A DNA stretch of 14,505 bases from Anaerolineae bacterium (GTDB lineage Bacteria; Chloroflexota; Anaerolineae; 4572-78; J111), in assembly GCA_020433835.1 (NCBI GenBank), contig JAGRBY010000118.1, positions 1 to 14,505 of the forward strand. The letters are read 5' to 3'. A program made the position numbers and the translations under genes. This document shows positions 7,460 through 14,505 of this stretch, piece after piece (the first letter of the stretch is position 1; each line of letters starts with the position of its first letter). The notes beneath the pieces were generated by a model, which made no database searches, had not been told where the DNA came from, and saw only the letters and a list, made by a program, of their open reading frames with translations.

Positions 7460-8737
7460 TTATAAACGGTAGGAATACCAACGATCTTTTAGATACGATC
7501 GTGTTTCTTCAAATTCAACCGCTTGAGCAGCAACCGTTCCTTCGCGGCCTACAAAGGCCAGCCCAGCGACCTCTTGAGAAAATGCGGCGTGGCGTCCTTG
7601 ATAGAGAGGGTATAATGCGTTGACAACTTGATCTGGATCGACTTCACCTTTATTAAAGACGGTGGCAAAGTCATAGATGATTTTCGCCCAGAGATCTGCA
7701 GGAAAATGAAATCGATCGGGCTGAAGTGAGGCAAGGGCCTCAATATGCGCTAAATTATCCGGGGCAAGAATAGTTTGCCACAACTTTCTATATTCTATCC
7801 AGCCTAACGCTAAATTGTCAAGCAGTTGAACAGTATCCTCGATAATAATATCATCGGCGGTAACTTGCGAGGCAAAATGGGTTAGGGTTGGGACTGAGTT
7901 AATAGGCTCACATTTTTGCCAACACGGCTCGTGTTGGGCAATCAGTCTAAACAAAACATTGCTCACATCATAAAATCGATCGCGAAATTGAGCATCTAAT
8001 TTTTTTGTGGTTCTCATTTCAGATGGATTTTTAGACTCGGTTTTTTCACCCAAAGCCGATTGAGCCACGCGCCACCGTGATAATGTGCTGTATGAGGCGA
8101 GCCAGGGCGAAAATCCAAATCGAGCAACAGATGTCCCCCACACGTCCTCGTCAAGGATGGCGCTGGCGAGTTTGGGAGATAGAGCCAGATCTGACCCAAT
8201 TGGATGGCGAATGCTTCGGCCCCAGAGCGCTCTGAGCAGCGGATAGGCGATTAAGTCATTCATCAGGCCATCCACAGTTAACCAGCGCCGATAGCGCGGA
8301 ATAACGACATCCGCTTTGTCTTCTAAAATCAAGTGGGCTAAACCGGGAATCCAATTGGTATTGATGCCATATTTGTAGCTATCTAAAATTACAATCGCTT
8401 TCGCATCTAAAGCCAAAGCGGCATCCAGCAACGCCGCACAAGCGCTGCCTTGGCCCAATACCCCTTCGTACCGACTGCTAACAATTAGGCTGCTGTGACC
8501 GTTGTTACCGGCTTGAGCAACAACTGCTTGCCGGGTTGTGGCTTTTTGGCCGGCATCGGCATTGATTAGCACGGTACGTAGTTGGGGATAATACTGCCGC
8601 AGTCCCTTTAGAGCCACGTGAGTGACATAGGCTGCCCTTTGAGGGTTTTTGTAGCTGGGTAGACCAATAACAAGATCAGCTCGTCCGATGTTTTTGAGTT
8701 GGCGTTGGGCTTTGGGGCGCAAAATTGGGTAGTACAT
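7460..8737 (-). CDS. Divergent GT-A glycosyltransferase, mannosyl/glucosylglycerate synthase-like
   Basis: Residues here count from the upstream TTG at 8743, which gives 427 aa. The ATG at 8737, two codons later, is preferred (425 aa). The N-terminus DLVIGLPSYKN (23-33) is a nucleotide-sugar-binding strand and loop. Then come VLINADAG (58-65), ILDSYKYG (119-126), a membrane-proximal-looking stretch to PIGSDLALSP (181-190), VWGTSVARFGFSPWL (201-215), ALGEKTE (230-236), and a long helical C-terminus ending YLKDRW (417-422). This order matches, from memory, a bacterial GT family related to mannosylglycerate and glucosyl-3-phosphoglycerate synthases (GT78/GT81-like). In those proteins the second block has a DxD, and a His follows the LGxK motif. 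Here they read DSY and KTE, so metal binding or catalysis may be altered. The gene starts 10 nt after the glycerate kinase stop and lacks a strong Shine-Dalgarno sequence, so coupled translation is likely. The donor and acceptor are unknown. Confidence 0.72.
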   Translation of the reverse strand: MYYPILRPKAQRQLKNIGRADLVIGLPSYKNPQRAAYVTHVALKGLRQYYPQLRTVLINADAGQKATTRQAVVAQAGNNGHSSLIVSSRYEGVLGQGSACAALLDAALALDAKAIVILDSYKYGINTNWIPGLAHLILEDKADVVIPRYRRWLTVDGLMNDLIAYPLLRALWGRSIRHPIGSDLALSPKLASAILDEDVWGTSVARFGFSPWLASYSTLSRWRVAQSALGEKTESKNPSEMRTTKKLDAQFRDRFYDVSNVLFRLIAQHEPCWQKCEPINSVPTLTHFASQVTADDIIIEDTVQLLDNLALGWIEYRKLWQTILAPDNLAHIEALASLQPDRFHFPADLWAKIIYDFATVFNKGEVDPDQVVNALYPLYQGRHAAFSQEVAGLAFVGREGTVAAQAVEFEETRSYLKDRWYSYRL

Positions 8738-8747
8738 AGGCAAACGA

Positions 8748-10076
8748 CTACCACACCAGAATAAACGTTAAATCATTAACATTTGTATTTGTCGGGCCAG
8801 TCATAATCAAGTCATCCAGGGCATTAAAGAAGTTGTAGGCATCGTTGCGGCTTAAAAATTCTACGGCATCAAGGCCTATCTCGGCGGCTCGGGCTACGGT
8901 TGTACCGTCGGCAAACGCGCCGGCAGCGTCGGTGGGACCATCATTGCCATCCGTACCTAAACACACAATCAGCGTATTTTGCCAGCCTTGTAAAGCAATA
9001 GACGCCGCGAGCGCCATTTCTTGATTGCGCCCACCTTTACCGTTGCCGCGTATTGTCACGGTGGTTTCGCCACCCAACACCAAACAAGCAGGGCGAGCGA
9101 GGCCTTCCTCACGGACGATACCTTTAGCCAGCCCGGCCATCACCCGCGCCACTTCACGAGCCTCACCCTCTACAAAGGTTGTTAAAAGCTGTGCCGCAAA
9201 TCCCTCTTTTTGAGCCGCTTCTACAGCAGCCTTGGCTGCTATTCGATTGCTGCCGATAACGACATTTGTAACGCGATTAAAGATACGATTATGGTGATCT
9301 GGTGTGTCCGCAATATCACCAGCCAGCCCGGCTTGCAGCCGCTGCACAACCGGAGCCGGTAAGGTTGCCTCCAGAGCATATTGCTCAACAATAGCCCAGG
9401 CATCGGAAAAGGTTGAAGGATCAGGTACGGTTGGGCCGGAAGCGATGACCTCCAGTGGATCACCCACTACATCCGAAAGAATCAAAGCGTAGACCTGAGC
9501 TGGAGCAGCCAATCGCGCCAGGCCACCGCCTTTTACAGCCGAGAGGTGTTTGCGAATGGTATTGATCTGGTTGATGGTCGCTCCGACGGATAACAAGGCC
9601 TGGGTAGTATCCTGTAAATCTGCCAAGGAAAGTCCCTCAGCCGGCAGAGTCAATAACGCCGACCCTCCCCCGGAAATGAGGCAAAGAACAACATCATCCT
9701 CTTGGGTTTGAGCCAGCATCTGGGCCATAGCCTGGGCAGCGGCAAACCCGGCCTGATCAGGAACCGGATGACCGGCTTCGCTAATGCAAATTTGAGGGCT
9801 GACATCAGCCTGTCCCTCCGTATGTCCATATTTAACAACCATCTGGCCGGCTTCAATTTTGGAACCAAATATCGCTGAAGCGGCAGCAGCCATAGGTGTA
9901 CCCGCTTTACCGGCCCCAACGACAAAAATACGACCTGGTGTTGATTTTACAGAGGCGGTAACGTCAGGATTATTATTAAAATAGTTGTGAACAGCTTTAG
10001 CCGGATCCACGGCCTCAAGGGCGCGATGAATAATTTGCCATGCTGCTCGGCGCGAGTCAAACGTTTCGGTTATCAT
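8748..10076 (-). CDS. MOFRL-type glycerate 2-kinase
   Basis: The family phosphorylates D-glycerate with ATP, normally to 2-phosphoglycerate, linking glycerate to lower glycolysis. The 442-residue protein has the two-domain layout. The N-terminal DUF4147 Rossmann-like domain has VVGAGKAG (52-59), SEAGHPVPD (99-107), LISGGGSALL (133-142), the basic motif TIRKHLSAVKGG (173-184) and LSDVVGDPLEVIASGPTVPDP (200-220 region). The C-terminal MOFRL domain (about 330-437) has LGGETTV (334-340), GKGGRNQE (346-353), GTDGNDGPTDAAGA (374-387) and TNVNDL (431-436). All the motifs look intact. The ATG at 10076 follows the lipoprotein stop codon (TAA, 10080-10078) after a single base and has no obvious Shine-Dalgarno sequence, so it probably depends on translational coupling. 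Its place before a glycerate-glycoside-type glycosyltransferase suggests it acts on the same glycerate pool, or recycles glycerate released from a glycoside. The gene name varies between genomes (ttuD, gck, garK-like), so none is assigned. Confidence 0.93.
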   Translation of the reverse strand: MITETFDSRRAAWQIIHRALEAVDPAKAVHNYFNNNPDVTASVKSTPGRIFVVGAGKAGTPMAAAASAIFGSKIEAGQMVVKYGHTEGQADVSPQICISEAGHPVPDQAGFAAAQAMAQMLAQTQEDDVVLCLISGGGSALLTLPAEGLSLADLQDTTQALLSVGATINQINTIRKHLSAVKGGGLARLAAPAQVYALILSDVVGDPLEVIASGPTVPDPSTFSDAWAIVEQYALEATLPAPVVQRLQAGLAGDIADTPDHHNRIFNRVTNVVIGSNRIAAKAAVEAAQKEGFAAQLLTTFVEGEAREVARVMAGLAKGIVREEGLARPACLVLGGETTVTIRGNGKGGRNQEMALAASIALQGWQNTLIVCLGTDGNDGPTDAAGAFADGTTVARAAEIGLDAVEFLSRNDAYNFFNALDDLIMTGPTNTNVNDLTFILVW

Positions 10077-10077
10077 T

Positions 10078-11433
10078 TTATTGTGTAAAAGCGTCTATAG
10101 CGGTAGCCGTTGCTTCGTCAGCGGTGGCTTCACCGCGAATTACTTGTTCTATAGATTGTTGAATAATCCGACCAATGCGGTCATAGCCGGTAAAACGTGG
10201 CTCTGGTCGAGCCGTGTTGAGCTGCTCGGTTAAGAAAACCCAGTAGGGGTCATCACCGGCAATTTCCTGGTAAGCCGAATCTCGGGTGGGGATCGATTTA
10301 TTAATCGTATTCCACCGAACATTGTTATCCGTTGAAAGAAATTTTTCAATGAGTTTTAACGCAGCTACTTGACGATTAACATCATCCGTTGTTAAAACAA
10401 ACAACCAGCCATGCATAACGGACACCGGAGTAGCCGTTGCATTGGGAATAGGGATAGGGGCAAAATCGCTATTAAAAAGCGATTCCCGTTCTGTAAGATA
10501 CTGATCAACACTCACTTGCGCAAGACCGGCTCGTACCTCTAAGTAAAACGGCAAGATATCCTCTGTTGTAGAGGCCTCTAAAAGTGATGCGTCGATTATA
10601 CCTCGTTCACGAGCCTGTTCATAGAAGGTTAATACATTTCTAAGGGTTGTTTCATCAATTTTGGGCTTGCCTTCTTCATCTTGAAATGTACCACCAGCTG
10701 AGTAATACTGCGACAAGGTTGCATCATTAACAACGCCATTATTTCCTTTAGCAGGAAAAAGATAGCGAATATTGCTGCTGAGAATATCGGTCCAAAGAAT
10801 AGGTGTACCGGTAAAGATTAAGGTGTTGTAGAGGGCATGTTCCATTTCTAGCCCCATCGGTACACCAACAAGAGCTTCTTCGACGGTTCCCATTCTACGG
10901 GCTGCCGGTAATAAATCTTGCACGATGGACCGATCCAATTTTCCATTTAGAGGGTGAATAACCCCATCGATATAAGCTTGATCGAGATCAGCAACACTGA
11001 TAATCGCCACATCAGGCAGAACATCCGGAGCCACGTCACCGGCAGTTCTTAAAAAATCTAAGACACCACCTTTACCGGTTGCTTTCTTAACAAATAATTC
11101 AACAGAAACATTGGTGTTTTCTCGTTCAAATTGGCGTAAATTGTCATCGACAAAACGACCAATTTCTTCTTCGGCTAAATAAGAGATCGGCTCAACGGTC
11201 CAAAATGTTAAGGTAATCGGCTGTTCTTCTGACAAAGGCAATGAAGTGGCGACCGGTGAAGCAGCAGGATCCGTAGCCTGGGGAAGAGATGAAGTAGGGG
11301 TTACGACTATCCTTGTCGCCGTTGTGTCAGACTGATCGCTGGATGTTGTAGCCTGGCAGGCAGCAAACAAAATTGTTAAACATCCAATACCTATAATCAA
11401 ACCCAGTTGAATTAATTTTTGTAGAGATATCAT
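10078..11433 (-). CDS. Extracellular solute-binding lipoprotein (ABC sugar-binding family 1 type)
   Basis: This 451-residue protein starts with a basic-hydrophobic signal peptide (1-25) and a lipobox FAAC with the lipid-modified Cys26. A Ser/Thr/Pro-rich tether of about 45 residues follows. The mature domain opens with ITLTFWTVEP (about 73-82), typical of SBP family 1 proteins that bind sugars or oligosaccharides. Other family-like segments are DVAIISVADL, EALVGVPMGLEMEHALYN and the late block GWLFVLTTDD...ALKLIEKFLST. It should sit on the outer face of the membrane and pass ligand to an ABC permease. No permease or ATPase gene is in the window, and the gene instead heads an operon of cytosolic carbohydrate enzymes. 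The ligand cannot be told from sequence. The ATG at 11433 lacks a strong Shine-Dalgarno sequence. Its promoter is an extended -10 at 11468-11476. Confidence 0.85.
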   Translation of the reverse strand: MISLQKLIQLGLIIGIGCLTILFAACQATTSSDQSDTTATRIVVTPTSSLPQATDPAASPVATSLPLSEEQPITLTFWTVEPISYLAEEEIGRFVDDNLRQFERENTNVSVELFVKKATGKGGVLDFLRTAGDVAPDVLPDVAIISVADLDQAYIDGVIHPLNGKLDRSIVQDLLPAARRMGTVEEALVGVPMGLEMEHALYNTLIFTGTPILWTDILSSNIRYLFPAKGNNGVVNDATLSQYYSAGGTFQDEEGKPKIDETTLRNVLTFYEQARERGIIDASLLEASTTEDILPFYLEVRAGLAQVSVDQYLTERESLFNSDFAPIPIPNATATPVSVMHGWLFVLTTDDVNRQVAALKLIEKFLSTDNNVRWNTINKSIPTRDSAYQEIAGDDPYWVFLTEQLNTARPEPRFTGYDRIGRIIQQSIEQVIRGEATADEATATAIDAFTQ

Positions 11434-11464
11434 GCCAGTTGAACTCGTAAAGCCAAAATTTGCT

Positions 11465-11476
11465 GGTATTATACCA
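11465..11476 (-). promoter_or_regulatory. Extended -10 promoter of the lipoprotein-glycerate kinase-GT-mutase operon
   Basis: Read on the minus strand, TGGTATAAT (complement of 11468-11476) is a TGn extended -10 with a perfect TATAAT. The -35 position (CTACAA on that strand) is poor, as is common for extended -10 promoters. GGTAT-T-ATACC (11465-11475) overlaps it as a short palindrome and could be an operator. The predicted start is near 11461, about 28 bp before the ATG at 11433. Confidence 0.6.
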
Positions 11477-11499
11477 TGACAAGGCTAAATTTGTAGTAC

Positions 11500-11528
11500 T
11501 TGCCGATTTAGAGAGGCTCTGTTAAAAT
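11500..11528 (+). promoter_or_regulatory. apt promoter
   Basis: TTGCCG (11500-11505) and TAAAAT (11523-11528) are 17 bp apart, a good sigma-70-type match. The start would fall near 11535, leaving a leader of about 35 nt. It is back to back with the operon promoter at 11465-11476. Confidence 0.6.
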
Positions 11529-11555
11529 CGGCGAAATTAAAAATGCTATGTTTAT

Positions 11556-11561
11556 GGGGAG
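11556..11561 (+). promoter_or_regulatory. apt ribosome binding site, decides the start
   Basis: GGGGAG lies 8 nt before the ATG at 11570. The in-frame ATG at 11543 would make this site coding and would add nine residues not seen in the family. Confidence 0.7.
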
Positions 11562-11569
11562 CAATTATT

Positions 11570-12088
11570 ATGGATTTAGCCACTACTATTCGCAGTGTAC
11601 CCGATTTTCCCATTGAGGGCATATTATTTTACGATATTACCACTTTGCTTAAAAATCCGGCTGCACTGAAAGAAACTATCGACCAACTAAGCCAGCATTA
11701 CCAGGATAAAGGGATAGAGGTCGTAGCCGGTATCGAATCACGTGGGTTTATTTTTGGCATGCCTTTGGCCTATCAGTTAGGCGTTGGGTTTGTTCCTATT
11801 CGAAAACCGGGCAAACTGCCGGCAGAAACCGTATCTGAAAGCTATGACTTAGAATACGGTAGTAACACCTTAGAAATGCATGTCGATGCTATTGAAAAAG
11901 GGCAAAAAGTTCTTATTGTCGATGACTTATTGGCCACAGGCGGCACGGCCGCAGCAACATGCAGTTTGATCGAAAAAACGGGGGGTGAGGTTGCCGGGCT
12001 GGCTTTCATCATCGAATTATCATTTCTTGAAGGTCGAGAAAAGATAAAAGATTACGATATATTCTCTCTCCTTAAGTATGACGAGTAA
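11570..12088 (+). CDS. apt: Adenine phosphoribosyltransferase
   Basis: The enzyme salvages adenine by condensing it with PRPP to give AMP and pyrophosphate in the cytosol. The 172-residue length is standard. The N-terminus MDLATTIRSVPDFPIEGILF is typical of bacterial Apt. The base-site motif VAGIESRGFIFG is at about 52-63, FVPIRKPGKLP at about 79-89, the flexible loop region YDLEYG at about 97-102, and the PRPP-binding motif VLIVDDLLATGGTA at about 120-133. The start at 11570 is chosen from GGGGAG at 11556-11561. The gene is monocistronic, with its own promoter, divergent from the carbohydrate operon and convergent with glgB. Nothing about it looks unusual. Confidence 0.96.
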   Translation: MDLATTIRSVPDFPIEGILFYDITTLLKNPAALKETIDQLSQHYQDKGIEVVAGIESRGFIFGMPLAYQLGVGFVPIRKPGKLPAETVSESYDLEYGSNTLEMHVDAIEKGQKVLIVDDLLATGGTAAATCSLIEKTGGEVAGLAFIIELSFLEGREKIKDYDIFSLLKYDE

Positions 12089-12133
12089 AAACCTGCGTTA
12101 GGTGGTCTAGTAGCAATCCATTTGCTAAAGATT

Positions 12134-12168
12134 AAAAAAAGTCCCCGACCGTGTCGGGGACTTTTTTT
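12134..12168. terminator. Bidirectional terminator between apt and glgB
   Basis: GTCCCCGAC (12141-12149) pairs with GTCGGGGAC (12153-12161) across a 3-nt loop. It is flanked by A7 (12134-12140) and T7 (12162-12168), so either strand gives a GC stem followed by a U-run. It lies between the convergent stop codons of apt and glgB. Confidence 0.95.
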
Positions 12169-12170
12169 GT

Positions 12171-14087
12171 TTATGCTTTTAGTTTTAACCAAATTGTTGA
12201 TAGTGGTGGCAAGGTTAAAAGAAGTGAATAATCCCGACCATGGAAAGAAACATCGTCAGTATATACTCCGCCTCCGTTACCTACGTTGCTGCCCCAGTAA
12301 TGAGACGAGTCGCTGTTGAGAACTTCCACATAAAATCCGGGTTTATGAACGCCAACCCGATAGTTTTCCCGTACAACTTGGGTAAAATTGGAGATAACAA
12401 CTAAAAATTCGTCGCTTGATTTAGCAAAACGAATAAAAGAGAAGACGCTGTTGTCACTATCGTTAGCATCAATCCATTGAAAGCCGGTATGCTCAAAATC
12501 ATCCTCATATAAGGCCGGCTCATTTTTGTAAATATGATTAATATCCTTTACAAAAGTCATTATGCCTTTATGGCTAGGCGCGGTTAAAGCCATCCACTCT
12601 AGAGATTGATTGAAATTCCACTCTTGCCACTGGCCAAACTCGCCACCCATAAACAACAATTTTTTACCGGGATGCGACCACATGTAACCGTAATAAGCCC
12701 GTAGGTTAGCAAATTTCTGCCATTCGTCTCCCGGCATTTTACCGATGATAGATCGCTTACCGTGCACGACTTCATCATGAGAAAGCGGCAAAATGAAATT
12801 TTCGTTGAATGCATAGAGTAAACTAAAGGTCATATCATTATGATGATACTTCCTATAAACGGTGTCTTTACTGATAAAATTTAAGGTATCATGCATCCAG
12901 CCCATATTCCACTTAAGGCTAAAACCTAATCCACCCATGTAAGGTGGTCGCGAAACCATCGGCCAGGCGGTTGATTCCTCAGCGATGGTTAAAACGCCGG
13001 GGAAATTAACGTGAACTGTGTCATTCATTGCCCGTAAAAAGCTAATCGCCCCTAAATTTTCTCGACCGCCATATTCATTAGGTATCCATTGGCCTTCTTC
13101 ACGCGAGTAATCCAGATACAGCATAGAAGCTACAGCATCAACCCGCAAACCATCGATGTGATATTTATCGATCCAAAACAGGGCGTTGGAGATCAAAAAT
13201 GATCGTACCTCATGGCGATCATAGTTAAAGATCAGCGTTCCCCAATCTTGGTGCTCACCCTTACGCGGGTCGGCGTGAGAGTAGAGATGCGTACCATCGA
13301 AATAGTTGAGGCCGGCTCCGTCTTTAGGAAAGTGGGCCGGAACCCAATCTAAGATAACGCCGATGTTATTTTGGTGACATTTATCGACAAAATACATAAA
13401 GTCATGAGGAGTGCCGAAACGGCTGGTCGGGGCAAAAAAGCCTAATACCTGGTATCCCCACGAATCATCAAGAGGATGCTCGGCAATAGGCATCAACTCG
13501 ATATGGGTATAACCAAGATCCAAAATATAGGGAATCAGTTCATCAGCAAATTCTCGGTAGGTTAAATAGCGCGTTCCCCACGTATCATCATAATGCTTAC
13601 GCCAAGAGCCTAAATGCACTTCATAAATAGAAACAGGTTTGTTAAAACCTTGATTTTGGCTGCGGTTATTTACCCAATCGCCATCATTCCAACGGTAACT
13701 TTCAAGATTAGTTACCACTGAGGCCGTTTTGGGACGTTGTTCCATTCCAAAACCATAGGGATCAGCTTTATCAAATTGGTCACCAGTTTGGCTAACAATA
13801 TGATATTTATAAACGGTATATTCCCCTAAATTGGGAATAAAGGTTGTCCAAATCCCGCTGTCGCTGGGATGCAGGGTGTGGCTGGCAGGATCCCAACCGT
13901 TGAAATCGCCTACGACACTAACCTCTTTAGCATTGGGAGCCCAAACGGAAAAGTGGGTGCCTTTTTCACCTTCCATTTCGGTTAAGTGAGCGCCGAGCTT
14001 TTCATAGGTACGTTCATGAGTACCCTCTCCAATGAGATACTTATCAAAGTCGGTTAAGAGTACGGATCGTGATTTTTTAGATGCCAT
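12171..14087 (-). CDS. glgB: 1,4-alpha-glucan (glycogen) branching enzyme
   Basis: The enzyme cuts an alpha-1,4-glucan chain and rejoins it as an alpha-1,6 branch, making glycogen. The 638-residue protein has an N-terminal CBM48 (about 28-130, with [20 protein letters not shown] at 46-65), a GH13 barrel and a C-terminal beta domain. GH13 regions visible: DWVPAHFP (247-254), [17 protein letters not shown] (313-329) with nucleophile Asp317, TIAEES (367-372) with acid/base Glu370, and LSHDEVVHG (435-443) with Asp438. It lacks the extra N-terminal domain found in some longer GlgB proteins, which is common. The ATG at 14087 has an AAAAGGA-like purine run only a few nt upstream, closer than usual. 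It appears monocistronic, and no glgA, glgC or glgX lies in the window. Upstream is a non-coding region with a repeat-like inverted repeat. Confidence 0.97.
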   Translation of the reverse strand: MASKKSRSVLLTDFDKYLIGEGTHERTYEKLGAHLTEMEGEKGTHFSVWAPNAKEVSVVGDFNGWDPASHTLHPSDSGIWTTFIPNLGEYTVYKYHIVSQTGDQFDKADPYGFGMEQRPKTASVVTNLESYRWNDGDWVNNRSQNQGFNKPVSIYEVHLGSWRKHYDDTWGTRYLTYREFADELIPYILDLGYTHIELMPIAEHPLDDSWGYQVLGFFAPTSRFGTPHDFMYFVDKCHQNNIGVILDWVPAHFPKDGAGLNYFDGTHLYSHADPRKGEHQDWGTLIFNYDRHEVRSFLISNALFWIDKYHIDGLRVDAVASMLYLDYSREEGQWIPNEYGGRENLGAISFLRAMNDTVHVNFPGVLTIAEESTAWPMVSRPPYMGGLGFSLKWNMGWMHDTLNFISKDTVYRKYHHNDMTFSLLYAFNENFILPLSHDEVVHGKRSIIGKMPGDEWQKFANLRAYYGYMWSHPGKKLLFMGGEFGQWQEWNFNQSLEWMALTAPSHKGIMTFVKDINHIYKNEPALYEDDFEHTGFQWIDANDSDNSVFSFIRFAKSSDEFLVVISNFTQVVRENYRVGVHKPGFYVEVLNSDSSHYWGSNVGNGGGVYTDDVSFHGRDYSLLLTLPPLSTIWLKLKA

Positions 14088-14169
14088 AATCCTTTTACCT
14101 AATGTTGAATTTTAAGGCTATAAATACATTTCTTTACAAATTTTTAGGCGGTTTAACTTTATCGCTATA

Positions 14170-14285
14170 TTTACACTTTTTAGAAACCAGGGTTTTGATG
14201 CCTAATTGATACCCTTTTGGGGCAAAAAACGTTTCTTTTAACGCTAAAAACCCTGGTTTCTTGTCGTAATACTTTAAAGTGCAAA
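14170..14285. repeat. Long imperfect inverted repeat, possible MITE or dispersed repeat
   Basis: AGAAACCAGGGTTTT (14182-14196) is mirrored exactly by AAAACCCTGGTTTCT (14247-14261) around a 50-nt centre. An outer pair TTTACACTTT/AAAGTGCAAA (14170-14179, 14276-14285) matches 9 of 10 positions after an asymmetric gap. The centre contains CCC-TTTT-GGG (14212-14221). There is no coding capacity and no clear target duplication. From memory, the arms resemble AGAAACC-type dispersed repeats seen in some cyanobacterial and Chloroflexota genomes. Confidence 0.6.
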
Positions 14286-14433
14286 GGTAGGGACTTTCTC
14301 AAGTGTCTTAGAAACCGTTAAAAATCATTTACCAATTGGGTATATTAACACAATCAATGGATAGGAGCAATATAAAGTTAACAACGGCCTACACAATTCA
14401 ATACAAACATAAGAAAAATAAACTTCGTGCGAA

Positions 14434-14462
14434 TTGACACAAACTGAATTCAATAATATACT
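14434..14462 (+). promoter_or_regulatory. Near-consensus rightward promoter at the window edge
   Basis: A perfect -35 TTGACA (14434-14439) and TATACT (14457-14462) are separated by 17 bp. The predicted start is near 14469, so it serves a gene beyond the right edge. ACGTCA/TGACGT (14464-14478) and TAGGC/GCCTA (14478-14493) hairpins follow at once, resembling the leader of the M23 gene. Confidence 0.65.
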
Positions 14463-14505
14463 AACGTCAGAATGACGTAGGCCAAATCGCCTAGTAGTTG
14501 TTGCC

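Larger units (their letters stand above)
14088..14505. other. Intergenic region upstream of glgB to right edge
   Basis: No credible open reading frame is seen in these 418 bases on either strand. It holds the glgB 5' region, for which I found no confident promoter; TATTTA near 14121-14126 on the minus strand is a weak -10 candidate. It also holds a long inverted repeat (14170-14285) and a rightward promoter (14434-14462) with structured sequence after it. Confidence 0.65.

Noticed and set aside
9025..9492. Plus-strand open frames opposite the glycerate kinase gene
   Set aside because: Low-complexity shadow frames with no start signals. The minus-strand frame has all the family motifs.
11543..11569. 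Upstream ATG extending Apt by nine residues
   Set aside because: GGGGAG at 11556-11561 is well placed for the ATG at 11570, and the family N-terminus begins there.
1..14505. CRISPR array, tRNA/rRNA genes, prophage, toxin-antitoxin or defence system
   Set aside because: No regularly spaced direct repeats, no cloverleaf or rRNA-like stretch, and no phage, toxin or defence-type proteins were recognised in any open frame.

Overview
The window holds nine protein genes, all of housekeeping or carbohydrate-related type. The best guess for the source is a member of the Chloroflexota, perhaps Anaerolineae-like. The reasons are the YvcK protein with two N-terminal membrane helices, the single-pass LysM/M23 protein, the serine/threonine-rich solute-binding lipoprotein, the moderate GC content and the mix of neighbours. 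This is inference from protein style, not from a phylogenetic marker.

Layout. (1) 2-1345 (+): 3' part of a yvcK-type gene cut by the left edge. A 120-bp MITE-like element follows, with 13-bp terminal inverted repeats and a perfect 8-bp target duplication. (2) 1573-2586 (+): gap (NAD-type GAPDH), preceded by a 22-bp perfect palindrome. (3) 2587-3317: a 731-bp non-coding stretch with a strong hairpin after gap and a near-consensus promoter that would give rho a leader of about 510 nt. (4) 3318-4571 (+): rho, then an intrinsic terminator. (5) 4736-5932 (+): a membrane-anchored LysM-LysM-M23 peptidase, convergent with (6). (6) 11433-5986 (-): a tight four-gene operon with an orphan sugar-type solute-binding lipoprotein, a MOFRL-type glycerate 2-kinase, a divergent GT-A glycosyltransferase and a phosphohexomutase. 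(7) 11570-12088 (+): apt, divergent from the operon. (8) 14087-12171 (-): glgB, convergent with apt across a shared bidirectional terminator. (9) 14088-14505: no gene, but a repeat-like inverted repeat and a near-consensus promoter firing out of the right edge.

How the genes fit together: GAPDH, phosphohexomutase, glycerate kinase and branching enzyme all touch the hexose-phosphate, glycerate and glucan pools. YvcK belongs to a family tied to carbon metabolism and envelope control. In the minus-strand operon the mutase could supply a hexose-1-phosphate for a nucleotide sugar. The glycosyltransferase resembles glucosyl/mannosyl-glycerate synthase relatives, and its neighbour acts on glycerate. 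A glycerate-glycoside or related glycoconjugate pathway is therefore a reasonable hypothesis. However, the glycosyltransferase has lost several of the residues I expect at the metal and active site.

Most worth a second look are that divergent glycosyltransferase and its operon, the MITE next to yvcK, the long structured rho leader, and a composite promoter-proximal motif found both before the M23 gene and at the right edge. No phage, CRISPR, tRNA, rRNA or transposase gene was seen.
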